Shown: piece by piece, positions 35,703 to 47,876 of the stretch
Layout of the letters: every line of letters begins with the position of its first letter
Numbering within the stretch: the first letter of the stretch is position 1
Assembly (NCBI GenBank): GCA_963693085.1
Contig: OY856409.1
Coordinates: 523,349,803 to 523,413,802 of the forward strand
Reading direction: 5' to 3'
Source: Alisma plantago-aquatica
Lineage: Eukaryota > Streptophyta > Magnoliopsida > Alismatales > Alismataceae
DNA: 64,000 nucleotides
Program-made: the position numbers and the translations under genes
The notes under the pieces: generated by a model
The model's database searches: none
What the model was told of the DNA's origin: nothing
Seen by the model: only the letters and a program-made list of their open reading frames with translations

Positions 35703-38057
35703 AGGTGTCATGAAAGTAAACTTGTAACACTTTTTGAGGTATATGATACCAAGATGTAAAGTGTAAAGCACTCATAATTGGGGCAAGTGTTGCCGCCATA
35801 GTTAGAGTACTCTAGTTTATTTTCAGCCTACAAGGCATGTAATACAGTTATGAACTGCTATTTCATATATTGCCAAAAGATAGAAACACTTTATTTTGCA
35901 TATTGTATGACAATGATGGCAATTAATAAAGTTGAGTTTTCAATCTTAAAGATATGATCTTTGTGGCAATGCCTTGTTTATCTTATGATATTCGATATGC
36001 ATAAGATAAAATGATACCTAAAAGTTATTAGATAACTCAAACAATCAAATTAGCATCAATCATGAGAAATTCATTTCTAGTTTCCATGTGATGGATAAAT
36101 CTAGACTCTTTTGGTTAGAGAACCAGTAAGAGACATGAATATCTTGGACATGATTAATCAATCTTCACTAATGGTAGTGAGAGAATGATTATCCTATTAG
36201 GTATAATACATGTGATGTATTTACATACCTATTGGGACAAATGCTAATACTTCAAATGGTGTTTAGAGAAATACCAATATGAGTATCTTGAAGTGTTCAA
36301 GATTATCATAGATGAAGTACAAATTTGGTAAAGTGTTAATTCTTGATGAAATCAATGAATGAAATACTTGGACCAGATGTTTGAGATCCTTTTGAGTGAT
36401 TATGATAGTGTATCATAGTGAACTCATGATTAAGGCATGGTGATGTCTAAATCAAGAAGGAATCATACTCTAAGGAGTTAGAAAATGATTATCAAATAAC
36501 TAAATTCTTCTTAATAAATGAATACTCCACACTAATAAAAGAAATTGAGAATCACAAGGGTTGTGAGTTCTTTTATCTTTAACAGATACACCTCAATTAT
36601 CTATGTGATAAGTTGTTCATGTGATGAGTCAACTATCTAGATGAATATGAGGAATCAAATTCTGAATTATGGTTTATGACCATTACATCCTAAATGACAT
36701 CCATGTCAACCATAAGGTGTGACCTTGATGGTAGCACTCATTGGATGAAATCCATAAGTGCAAATGAATCTTAAATGTTAAGACACATGGATAACATTTT
36801 GAGAAGGATGATGCTTGTTGATTGCAACTTAATGACTAAGACATTTGGCATATGGATACTAAAACCGCATTCCTATGAGGAATAAATCAAGGATGTGTAC
36901 GTGACACAACCTATAAGGTTTATGAATCCACTAATGCAAATGAAGTCTATAAGTTACAATGGACTAATCAATGTGATTGATTGAGTACAAGCAACTCAGA
37001 ATTGGATCTTTACTTTGATAATATAGTCAAAAGGTTTGATTGGTATGTCAAAGATAAAGAAGGGATCTGTGATTTAGTGGGAGCGTGTTTACATTCCACA
37101 TGTTGATGTGAAATGGAATTGTTCTAGAATGGAAATCCAGAAGTGGAAATTATCTTTAAGGAAGATAGAGAAGTTTCCTATGTGATAGGAATAGAGATCT
37201 ATAGAGATAGTTCTCAAAAAACCTCTTGACCTAAAAAGAGAGAGCATACTTTGGCAATTTGTACTGAAGTGTTCAGTATGCACAGATTCAGTGGGAGAAA
37301 ACTTGTCCATGCTACATGGAGTTAGTATCCCAAGGCCAAGTGTCCAATTGTTATGAAGAATATGAGCACTAAGAATAGATATGATCTATCATGTATGTAA
37401 TCATCCCATTATCTTGCATAGCAAGAACAAAATGCATTCATCATCTTGTATATGATATGCTCATCCTGATAACTCGTATGTGGGACATGACGAGTGGATG
37501 TCTGTCTACTTCCCGTAAGGGTTACTGGAATACCATGAGAACTTGATAAGTACTTGAGAAGTACTAGTTCTATGGAGATAAGGAAGAGTTTGATGTAAAG
37601 AGTTACATTGATGAAAAATTCTGAAAGGATAGAAAATTAATCGCAAAACATATATAAGATATATAAAAGTGAAAGTTTGTTGATAATTGGAAGTGTTCCA
37701 ATAAAACCATTTAAAAGGAAAATGCCGAGTATTTATGCATTAGAGAACAGCAGTAGATACTATATGGATCTGGAAGTTCATGAGATGAACATATAAGACA
37801 TTCCACTCATTGATGACAAGTCTGGAATCCTTGATCATGCAATGTGGCTAAAGGTTAGCAAGGAATACTAGATCGCATATTACGACAACTCCATCTCATA
37901 CGTGTGACGTACAATGAAGAGATGAGAGACATGCAATTACACTGACTTTGGCAAGGTGTTGCCATTACTCACTATGTTGGCACTGGAGTAGAATGACATG
38001 TGGGACATGTTTGAAGATCACTATGAATATGATTCAAGGGTGATTGGCTCGCAGTGC
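35703..38057 (+). pseudogene. A-inner eroded pol remnant (protease to RNase H)
   Basis: Closely similar to A-outer 29475-31153 plus 40312-41070, including stops and gaps. Integrase-like (36340-36420), RT-like (36860-37000, KTAFL then a GLKQAS-region remnant) and RNase H-like words (37530-37600, KYLR...YIDEKF; 37830-37910) keep pol order. The YVDD box is missing at 37077-37125, where GTGGGAGCG...CCACATGTTGATGTG jumps to GAAATGG. No frame over about 75 codons has domain sense. Confidence 0.75.
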
Positions 38058-38068
38058 AAGTGGGAGTC
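38058..38068 (+). other. A-inner polypurine tract
   Basis: AAGTGGGAGTC directly before the 3' LTR. An identical sequence precedes the 3' LTRs of A-outer (41071-41081) and D (57314-57324), linking these families' replication machinery. Confidence 0.8.
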
Positions 38069-40311
38069 TGTTGGTGTGTATGCCCTGAGAGCCAATCATG
38101 TGATGATTGGTGGGATACATTAAGATTGATTTGATAAACATCAAAGGCAAGCTTCCAATTCTTTCTGGTTCAGTCATATGAGATAGTGATAGAACAGATT
38201 GAATGTCTAGAGAATGACAGTACTCAATGACGTATGCTTTCAGGTTGAGGACCTGAACGATGAGATCATATGAATGCTAAGAGTTTGTACATTCTTGTTA
38301 TGTCCCTAGTCGGATGTCATTGTGGAAGGTAGATAGACAACTATTACACACAAGACTAGATTGTGGTGTTGGTTGATGACAGAATCTCATTAGTCATGAT
38401 ATAGAGATATCAAACCAAACACATAAGTACTTGTTAGAGAACAAGTGTACCAGACAGACCCACCGTGAGTTTGACACATGGAACCATGAGATGGTAGTCA
38501 CAGTGAGTACTCACAATGATGGTGGTGAGTGTGATTCTTTGACCTGAAATCACTACACTCAACACATGTCGTTGGGCACACTTTGACATCATCAAACGCA
38601 GTCCTGAAACATGGGTTGTTATAAAGGTGATGATTGGGTGGCTTTGACACATGGGGCTTTTGAGGGGTGAGTGATAGATATGGGATTTGTCCCTCCTAAG
38701 GGAGTTTGATATCCAAGGCCACTTGATGAGTAGGATTGAGATAGGCATGCGCACGCATGTGTGAATCAGTATGTGATATTGATGTCATACATATCTCCTT
38801 CAATCTACTCTGAGATCAAGAAAGTGAATGAACGTTGACAGGATGTCTGTTCCATGCCTCGAGTTCATTTGGGATATCAGTGACAAAGGAATTATACATT
38901 CGTTGTAACACTATTCACGGATTGTAGGATGAAAGTTGTTCTCCAACTTTCTACTTTCACTTGGGTAGCACTGATGTGTGACTAGGCACCGCTCTTTGCT
39001 TGTGAAGTCATAAGTGTTATGGACTTTCACTGCAACGTGAAATGGACCTGCAGGGTCACACACATAGGATTTAACCTGGAAGAGGAGTTTTGTCCACAAA
39101 GCAATGTTTAGATTGATTACTAAAGGAGTTTAGTAGTTCAATTAAACATTCAATCAGTCGATGGCTCAATATCATATGGTTCAAGGTGTTGGACGCATTG
39201 ATTGGAGTATCGGATTGATTGAAATTGCAATTGACTGATTTTGCCCAACCTGTGCGCCCAACCGATCGGCTCAAGTGTTGAACCGGTCGGCTGAGGTTGC
39301 TGAACCGGTCGGCTGGAGTGTCCAAACGATCGGCTCATGACCAGGTTGAAATGACCGGTTCAAGGGTTGAACCGATCGGCTCAACTGGTGCAACCGACCA
39401 GTTGGGAAAGTCATGTCGTCAAGAATTTTCCTTTGGTTTCAAATTACCCAATTCGATTGGGAATATTATTGGTATTTGATACCAATTGGGAAAGAAACAA
39501 AGAATGTCTTTTTGAGCCGGATTAGGACCATGAACTGATCGGTTCAGGGCACCAACCGATAGGTTGGAGTGCCCCAAACGGTCAGCTCAGGTCCAACCGA
39601 TCGGCTCAATGGCCGAACCGATCGGTTCAGCTATGAACCGATCATTTCAGGTTGCGAACCAGTTGCTTTTTGTGGAAAATCTCAAACCCTTCTACTCCTG
39701 CGTTTAGTCCTGTATTGCCCGGGATAGAGAACCCTGTCCCATGACCCTCCTATATATAGGGGTAGTGGGGGCTTCTCAGAGAACAACTCAGTGCAACCAG
39801 TTTCTCTACAAAGTTGTCGTTCTCTCTGGTTTTGGTAACCGTGAGAGAGCCCGAGCAAGTGCTTCCTGCAAAAGGGAGGTGCAGCAAGGGAAGGACAACT
39901 GTAGTTCAACTGGCAGCAGCAGAGTGTGTTAGAGACTAGTACATCAACAGGAGGGTGTGACTCCTTCCACTTCCTTGTGGGACAAGGAGTGTGGAGTTCC
40001 AGGTGGTCTGTGTGGACTACTTCAAAGGCGGGAGGTTTCTGCCACTTAGGAGGACAACTATCATCCGACAGTCCGGTAGGAGGAGGAGGAGTCAGTCCTG
40101 GTGCGACCAGGAGCTGCACAGACACCGTCCAAGACCGAAGGTGAAGACCGCGCAAGGCGCAAGGTATTGTCGCCAAGCAAGCCTTGGGACAAGGTATGAT
40201 TCCACAAACCATCCTTTCTTATTATATAGACGTTGACGCGTTTCCTCGTGCTGGGTTTGGGGAGAAAATTTTTGTTTTCGCTGCCTTCTCTGTCTCCCCT
40301 AAAACCCAACA
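38069..40311 (+). repeat. A-inner 3' LTR (2243 bp)
   Basis: TGTTGGTGTG to AAACCCAACA, then TAGAT and resumption of A-outer. TATA at 39751-39758; dyad array at 39250-39660. Confidence 0.93.
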
Positions 40312-40606
40312 TAGATATGGATCTATCATGTATGTAATCATCCCATTATCTTGCATGTATGGACATAGAAAGAATAAAATGCATTCATCATCTTGTATGT
40401 AGGACATGACAATATGATGTGCTCATCCTGATAACTCGTATGTGGAACATGATGAGTGGATGTCTGTCTAGTTCTAGTAAGGGTTACTGGAATACCATAA
40501 GCACTTTATAAGTACTTTAGAAGTACTAGTTCTATGGAAATAAGGAAGGGTTCACTTTAAAGATTTACACTGATGCAAACTTCTGAAAAGGATAGAAAAT
40601 TAATCG

Positions 40607-40674
<68 letters not shown>

Positions 40675-41070
40675 TATATATATAAGTGAATTTTTATTAA
40701 TGGAAACGTTCCAAGAAAGTCATTTAAAAGGAAATGCCGAGTATCCGTGTGTTAGAGAACATTAGTGGATACTATATGGATCTGGACGTTCATGAGATGA
40801 ACTTATAGATATTCCGGTCATTGATGACAAGTAAGGAATACTTGGTCATTCAATATGGCTAAATGATAGCAAAGGAATACTAGATCGCATATTACGGCAG
40901 CTCCATCTCATACGTGTGACGTACAGCGAAGAGATTAGAGACATGAAGTTAATACCGACTTTGGCAAGGTGTAGCCATAACTCATTGTGTTAGCACTAGA
41001 TCACAGTAGCATGTGGGACATGTTTGAAGATCACTATGAATATGATTCAATGGTGATTGGCTCACAGTGT
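40312..41070 (+). pseudogene. A-outer pol remnant resumed (RNase H end)
   Basis: Aligns with A-inner 37374-38057 (ATCTATCATGTATGTAATCATCCC onward, divided here: ATCTATCATG / TATGTAATCATCCC). It differs from A-inner by a large (TA)n expansion at 40609-40670. Confidence 0.8.
40609..40670. repeat. (TA)~30 microsatellite
   Basis: A pure AT dinucleotide run in A-outer where A-inner has only ACATATATAAGATATATA. No MITE is inserted here. Confidence 0.98.
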
Positions 41071-41081
41071 AAGTGGGAGTC
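41071..41081 (+). other. A-outer polypurine tract
   Basis: AAGTGGGAGTC, identical to that of A-inner. Confidence 0.8.
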
Positions 41082-43283
41082 TATTGGTATGTATGCCCTA
41101 AGAGCCAATCGTGGGATGATTGGTGGGATACATTAAGATTGATTTGATAAAGATCAAAGGGAAGCTTCCAATTCTTTCTGGTTTAGTCATATGAGATAAT
41201 GATAGAACATATTGAATGTCTAGAAAATGACAGTACTCAATGATGTATGGTTTCAAGTTGAGGACCTAAACGATGAGATTAGATGCTAAGAGTTTGTGCA
41301 TTCTTATTGTGTCCCTAGTCGGATGTCATTGTGGAAGGTAGAGAGACATTAATGACACACAAGACTAGATTGTGGTGTTGGTTGATGACAGAATCTCATT
41401 AGTCATGATATGGAGATATCAAACCAAACACATAGGTACTTGTTGGATAACAAGTTTACCGGATAGACCCACTGTGAGTTTGACACAAGGAACCATGACA
41501 TGGTAGTCACAGTCAGTTCTCACATTGATGGTGGTGAGTGTGATTCTTTGACCTGAAATCACTACACTCAACACATGTCGTTGGGTACACTTTGACATCA
41601 TCAAACGCAGTCCTAAAACTTGGGATGTTATAAAGGTGATGATTGGGTGGCTTTGACACATGGGGCTTTTAAGGGGTGAGTGATAGATATGGGATTTTTT
41701 CCTCCTGAGGGAGTTTCATATCCATGGCCACTTGATGAGTAGGATTGAGATAGGCATGCACATGCATGTGTGAATTAGTATGTGATATTAATGTCATACA
41801 TATCTCCTCCAATCTACTCTAAGATCAAGAAAGTGAATGAACATTGACAAGATGATTGTTCCATGCCTTGAGTTCATTCGGGATATCAGTGACAAAGGAA
41901 TTATACATTCACTATAACACCATTCACAGATTGTAGGATTGAAAGTTGTTCTACAACTTTCTATTTCACTTGGGTGGCACTAATGTGCAACTAGGCACTG
42001 CTCTTTGCTTGTGAAGTCATAGGTGTTATGGACTTTCACTGCCAACATGAAATGGACCTGTAGGGTCACACACATAGGATTTAACGTGGAAGAGGAGTTT
42101 ATCCACAAACAATGTTTAGATTGATTACTAAAGGAGTTTAGTAGTTCAATTAAACACTCAATTAATTGATAGCTCGGTATCATAGTGTTCAAGGTGTTAG
42201 ATCGATTGATTAGAGTATCTGATTGATTGAAACTACAATTGACTGATTTTGCACGGTCTGCACTTCCAACCTATCGGCTCATGTGATGATCCAATTGGCT
42301 CAGGTTGGTGAATCGATCGGCTCATGGGATGAACCGATCGAATCAAGACAGGCTGAGACGACTGGTTCAAGGGTTGAACCGATCGGCCCAATTGGTCTAA
42401 CTGAGATCGTTTGGAAAGTCAGAAGACTATTTTGCAAATGCTATTTGTTTCACTTGTACAAATTCAATTTGGACAAAGATTAATATTTGATTAATCAGAA
42501 ACAAATATGAAAGTCAATTTGAGTTGGACCAGGATCACGAACAGATTGGATCATAAGTGAGTCGATTGACTCAGGGGTCCCAAATGATCGGTTCAGGTGT
42601 GAACCGATCGGTTTTGGTCACCAACCGACTGTTTCAGGGTTGAAACGATCGATTTAGCTGGCGCAGTTGGTTGTTTTGTGGAAAATCTTGAACCCTTCTA
42701 CTCCTTCTTTAATCCCACATTTCCCGGGGTAGAGAACCCTATCCCATGACCCTCCTATATATAGGGGTATTGGGGGCTTCTCAAAGACAACAACTCAGTG
42801 CACCATTTGCTCTGCAAAGTTTTCATTCTCTCTGGTTTTGGTAATCGAGAGAGAGCCTGAGCAAGTACTTCCCAATAAGGGAGGCACAACAAGGGAAAGA
42901 CAACTACAGAAAAGCAACTGGTGACAGGAGAGTGTGTTGGTGACTAGTACACAGACAGGAGGGTGTGACTCCTTCTGATTCTTTGTGGGACAAGGAGATC
43001 GGAGTTCCAGGTGGTCCGTGTGGAGTACTTCAGAGGTGGGATACTTCTACCGCTCGGAGGATAGCTGTCAATATCGATAGTCCTAGTGAGACCAGGAGCT
43101 GCACATATACCATCCAAGACCGGAGGTGAAGACCACGCAAGCCACGAGTCAACATCACCGAGCAAGCCTCGGGACGAGGTACGCCTCTACAAACCATCCT
43201 TCCTACTGTATAGACATTGACGCGATTTGGGAGAAGAAAATTTTTATTTCCGCTGCCTTCTCTGTCTCCCCTAAAACCCAACA
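41082..43283 (+). repeat. A-outer 3' LTR (2202 bp)
   Basis: Starts TATTGGTATG (terminal TG mutated to TA) and ends AAACCCAACA, then AGATG and the RT gene of B. TATA at 42756; dyad array at 42260-42660. Confidence 0.92.
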
Positions 43284-43288
43284 AGATG

Positions 43289-43830
43289 TATATTAAAACC
43301 ACAAACCTTAATAGGAATCTTCTTAAGGATGTGTACATGACATATCCTAAGTATTTTATAAATCTAAAGGATGCAAAATAAGTTTGTAATCCGCAAAGGT
43401 CAACCTATGGATTGAAGCAAGCATCTAGGATCTGGAATTTTTTATTTGATGAAATAGCCAAAGTGTTTGGCTTTAGTCAAAATAAAGATGAACCATTTGT
43501 TTACAAGAAGGTTAATGGGAGCATGATTGTATTCCTCATATTGTATGTAGATGACATACTTTTGATGGGGAATGGCATCCCTACTTTATGAATGGTAAAT
43601 ACTTGGCTAGGAAAGACATTCTCTATAAAGGACTTAGGTGAAGCATCCTACATCGTAGGAATTATGATCTATAGAGATAGATCTCAAAGGATTCTTGGGC
43701 TAAGTGAAGAGGTTCAACATGGAGAACTCAAAGAGATTAAACTTTTCTATGCTCATGGTGTTACTACCCCTAGAGCTCAATGTCCCAATTCTTGTGAATA
43801 AAGGAGCACATGAGTAAGATTCCATATGCT
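43289..43830 (+). pseudogene. pol: B reverse transcriptase, C-terminal part
   Basis: Resumes RT exactly after the A-outer target duplication: IKTTNLNRNLLKDVYMT, then STYGLKQASRIWN, KVFGFSQNKDEPFVYKK and the catalytic LILYVDDILLMGN. A stop follows KDAK, and another follows GIPTL. KDLGEASYIVGIMIYRD remains, followed by an internal deletion relative to D before EEVQHGELKEI. The join with 24529-24974 restores domain order only; the gene stays non-functional. Confidence 0.9.
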
Positions 43831-43839
43831 TCTACAATT

Positions 43840-44500
43840 GGATCTATCATGTGCACAATGTTATGTACTCGACTAGATGTCTCATATGCCTTGAGCATGA
43901 TGAGTAGATATCAGTCAGATCCTAGGGAATCTCACTAGACTATCATGAAGAACATCCTTAAGTACTTGAGAAGGACAAAGGATTAATTCCTTATCTACGA
44001 TAGAGAGGAAGAGTTGGTGGTAAAAGGTTACACCCATGAAAGGTTCCAAACTTCCAAAGATGACTTTAGATTGCAGTTAGGATTTGTGTTTTTCCTCAAC
44101 AATGGAGGTGTGAGCTAGAAGAATTCCAAGGAAGAGACAATTATGGATTCTACAATAGATGTTGAGTATATTGTTGCATCTAATGCAGCAAATGAGGTTG
44201 TTTTGATGAAGAAGTTTGTCTTAGAACATGGGGTGGTTCCAAGCATTAGCGATGAAATTGAGGTATATGGTGACAATAATGGAGCTTTTTTCACAAGCTA
44301 AGGAACCAAGATTGCATCAACGTTCCTAGCATTATGCAAAGGCAGTTCCATCTCATATGAGAAATTGTATAGAGAAGAGATGTGAAGATTTGTAGAGTAC
44401 CAACCAAGAGATATGTGTCTAACCCATTAACAATAGAACTTTCATAGCAGAATCATGAAGGTCAAGTTAGATCACTTGGGATTAAGCTCATGGGTGATTG
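43840..44500 (+). pseudogene. pol: B RNase H, broken
   Basis: Readable pieces: SYALSMMSRYQSDP, KNILKYLRRTKD then a stop, EEELVVKGYTHERFQTS (the first acidic residue of the D-E-D set is changed), STIDVEYIVASNAANE (Glu region changed to Asp) and YGDNNGAFF. Stops interrupt several places. RNase H would remove template RNA during cDNA synthesis. Confidence 0.8.
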
Positions 44501-44522
44501 TCTCTAAGTGAAAGTGTGTGAC

Positions 44523-46533
44523 TATTGGTATGTATTCCCAAAGAGATGAGTAGATGAAGATTGTAATGACATGTCTTGTAAACAATTTGATTAATAATAA
44601 AGACATTCTTTCAATTTATTCTATTTTATTTAGTTATGAGATAATATGTAGCATAATAAATGTCTAAATAATGATTTTACTCAATGACATGTGTCTTAGA
44701 GTTGTTGACATGAATGATGAGATCATACAGATGTCCAGAGCATATGCATTCTTGTAATGTCCCTATTCGATTGTTATTATGGAAGGCTAATAGACTACAA
44801 TAACACATAAGACTAGATTGCGTGTTGGTTGATGAAAAAATCTCATTAGTCATGATATGTGACATCAAGCCAAATAGATAGATACTTATTAGAGAATAGT
44901 GCATCAGACAGACCCAGCTTGAGAGTGACACATGGAAACAATGATTGGTAGTTAGACTGATCTCTCATAAGTGATGGTGGTGATTTTCATTCTAATACCT
45001 GAAGTCACTACACTCACACATTTGATTCAATATACTTTAACATCATCCACTGTGACCTTGAATAAGGGTTTCCATAAATGTGATGCTCAGGTGCATTGTA
45101 ACACATGGGCATGACTATGAGTGATGTAGATGGGATTCATCCCTCCTTCAAGAGCATGATATCCTGGCTACTTGATAAGAGAGACTGATAAATGCATGTC
45201 CATGATGGTGTGATTCAATATGTGATATTAAGATTACACATATCTCAACAGTCTGTTATAGTTCAAGGAACATGGATTGAACATTGAAGAGGATGACGTT
45301 TCCATGCCTCAAGTTCAATCTGGATATTAGAGACAAAGGAACTATACAGTCACTGTAACACCATTAACAAATTATACGTTGAAGTTATTCTCTAACTTTC
45401 CAATTACTAGGGTAGCAATGATGTCTTGCTAGATACAATTCATTGCTTATGATGTCATGAATCAATTATGGACATTTACTGCCAACATAACTTGGACTCT
45501 ATAGGGACACACACATAGGAAACACTTGGAATAGGAGTTTATTCATGAATGTAGTTTAAACTTGATTACTAAAGTGTTAGGTATTCAATATAAACAATGA
45601 GGTCTCAAAGTTGACTGACTGGACTGTGAACTGACTGATTCAAGTGTTGAACTAATTGATTCAAGTGTTAGGTCAATTGAACCAACATTAGCAATCATAT
45701 CCATGAGATGACCAGTTCATAAAGTGAATCGATCGGATCAAGTCCATGAACCGACTAGTTCAAGTTGGAACTGACCATTTAGTTGATCAATTCGATTGGA
45801 TAAAGGATTGATGATGACGCCATGTTGCATATTAATCAAATATTAATTGACAATAAAATTGTGATTGGGAAACTAAGTGAAATGACCGGTTCAAGGGTTG
45901 AAATGAAACTGACCGATTTAGTAATGAACTAATCGGTTCAACGCTCACATGTTTAAGAAAATTCATGAAATTCCATCTATTCAACTCCCGCTCAGACTGG
46001 AATCCCCTACCCTGACCCTCTTATAAATAGAAGGATACTAGAGGCCTTCTAGAGACACATCAATAAGCTCTCAATTATTGTCTTCTCACAACTGTAGTAA
46101 TGTAAGAACCCAAGCAAGTTCTACCCGTCAAAGGGAGTAACAACAAGGGAGAGACCATTGGGGGAGCAATTCGTGGTAGCATTCTTACTAGGAGACTCAA
46201 CTCCTTCATGTCCATTCATCTATAATGATAGGAGATCACGATGGTCTGTGTGGACTACTATAATGGCGAGGAGGTTGTTTCTTGTAGCTAGAAGGATGAA
46301 GTCAACCATCGTGTGTGGTGATCAACCAGTTGGCCGCCACTAATGTGGTTTAGGTGCAAATTGAAGAAAGGCACACAACTACAAGGGATAGTCGTTGGAA
46401 TTTCTTGAAGACCAGGTATAATCCTTACCAAATCTCCTTCCCATTACATGGTTGTTGATATGATCTACTATTTTAGGTAAATATGGAAAGTAAAATGGTT
46501 TCCATTTCCTTATTTGAAGCCATTTTCCCAACA
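44523..46533 (+). repeat. B 3' LTR (2011 bp)
   Basis: TATTGGTATG (mutated TG) to TTCCCAACA, then ATGAT. TATAAATA at 46022-46029 is a better TATA box than the 5' copy. The degraded PPT AAGTGAAAGTGTGTGAC lies just upstream. Confidence 0.87.
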
Positions 46534-46690
46534 ATGATGGAATTCTCTCTTTGTCTTGGCCTCTTGGTGACCTTCCCTCCATGGCTTGGTCTTGATGGTG
46601 GCCTTCCCTCTTGGGCGTGGTCTTTATGGTGGCCTTCCCTCATGTGCATGGCCTCTTGGTGACCTTCCCTCCTGGGCTTGGTCTTCATAC
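46534..46690. repeat. G2 30-bp minisatellite, right half
   Basis: Four to five units of about 30-31 bp (CTTGG...TGGTGACCTTCCCTC) continuing the array at 17645-17752. The minus-strand frame 46473-46700 reads as an imperfect decapeptide repeat only because the period is divisible by three. Confidence 0.8.
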
Positions 46691-47876
46691 TGCCATCCAC
46701 TTCACTAGTGACTCTTGCTTATATCCCTCAGAGATGGCATAATTGGGTTCAAATAATTATACTCAACATATGTGCTTTCATTCTTTGTATACTTAATCCT
46801 TCAAAACATTCAAGGTTACCTCAATTCTTAGATTGATTGGTTAACTCACCCTTCTAGGGGAGGTTCTAACCTAGGGTGCCTTCTCAGCTCGTAGGGGGAG
46901 GTTAGGCTTTCTAGACACAACCAAAACCCATTGTTCTAGGTCTATGTCTCCCCCATAAGTCCTTTTCCCATTCTTTGGTTGACCCACCCTAGTTTGGAAC
47001 ACCATCCTAAAGAAATAGTTGAGGGTCTAAATTTGCTCCCTTCCTTCTATAAATCAAGGAAACGGTTGTAGTTTTGGAAACTAAGAAGTTAACTTAGGAG
47101 TTCAAGATTTTGAGAATAATACGGAAAGATTGATATCCATGACAATCATGTTTATTCAAAATTGAACATACAAAGAGGCATAAAAGTCATTATCGAAATG
47201 CCTCTTGTATCTATGTCTTCACATTATGATCTAAGAGTCCATAGACAAAGTCATATCTAGTATGGGCATATTATATCATTAGGGAGAGATTTTATTAGTT
47301 ATGTTTGAGGTAGATAAAAATAGGGACAAAATAGGTTTAATCAATAGGGACATCATAAACAATGAGGATTTAAGACATGAGTTCCATCTTATCTAACCAC
47401 ATCAAGAATTTACCTGAAACATACAAAGCACTTATATCCAATTCGGTGACATTGAGATTCACTTAAACTTCATACATGAGTACACACTTTTAAGAGTACT
47501 TTCATACATAAATAGGGTTTCAATTTAAGATCAGATCATGGGACTATCATTATAATCAACTTCCATTTTTTTTCAAATGAACTTTATTTTTCCATTTCAT
47601 AATCTACCCAAAACCGATATATAATGTGATTAATAGTCATGAGAAAAGAATCATATGAGGAGATGAGACAGTGAACTAGTCATCATCTACTTGAGTGGCT
47701 TAGGTGGTCCACAAAGAAGAGATGAGATGCTACAAGACTCTCTAAGATTGAGGGGAAAAACTTAATCCAATATTGAATCAACTTTGGGTAGGTAGGTGTG
47801 TAAAGGAACCTCAACCACCACACTAGTCCAATAGGAGGTGATTACTAGCCCAAACCTCCATGTTTAGCACCGTACC
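46691..47876 (-). mobile_element. G2 internal sequence, right block
   Basis: About 1.2 kb between the minisatellite and the hAT element, assigned to G2 by position. No gene, no repeat and no motif recognised apart from a short near-duplicate of AGGGGAGGTT / GGGGGAGGTT words at 46855-46910. Confidence 0.45.

Larger units (their letters stand above)
31154..40311 (+). mobile_element. A-inner: complete copia-type gag-only element (youngest layer)
   Basis: LTRs 31154-33400 and 38069-40311 with a perfect target duplication TAGAT (31149-31153 and 40312-40316) inside A-outer. Total 9158 bp: LTR 2247, leader about 1.4 kb, one intact gag gene, about 2.4 kb of eroded pol, LTR 2243. About 21 differences in the first 550 LTR bases (about 4%). 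It resembles TR-GAG elements (terminal-repeat retrotransposons with a GAG domain) in gene content but is much longer. It would need enzymes from a related element. Confidence 0.93.
24975..43283 (+). mobile_element. A-outer: copia-type, gag-only family A, interrupted by A-inner
   Basis: LTRs 24975-27206 and 41082-43283 with a perfect target duplication AGATG (24970-24974 and 43284-43288) in the RT gene of B. Without A-inner and its TSD copy it is 9146 bp, almost the length of A-inner (9158 bp). The LTRs differ at roughly 8% by eye in the first 300 bases. Gag has four stops and a frameshift. The pol region is an eroded remnant shared with A-inner. Confidence 0.92.
17753..46533 (+). mobile_element. 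B: Ty1/copia-type retrotransposon, interrupted by A-outer
   Basis: LTRs 17753-19749 and 44523-46533 are flanked by a perfect 5-bp target duplication ATGAT (17748-17752 and 46534-46538). The order PBS, gag, protease, integrase, RT (YVDD), RNase H is that of Ty1/copia. Without A-outer and its TSD copy the element is about 10.5 kb, of which two MITE-like insertions account for some 0.9 kb. LTR divergence is high (about 50 differences in 270 bases by eye) and every gene is broken, so this is an old, dead copy. Confidence 0.9.

Noticed and set aside
39682..40212. 176-codon minus-strand open frame in the A-inner 3' LTR, with a related frame at 32876-33301 in the 5' LTR
   Set aside because: It recurs only because the LTRs are copies of one sequence. 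The frame is broken by small changes between copies, the composition is not protein-like, and no motif is recognised. It lies antisense to the R/U5 region.
46473..46700. Minus-strand repetitive peptide frame in the G2 minisatellite
   Set aside because: The 30-bp period keeps the frame open; the two halves of the array, split by B, show no start or domain.
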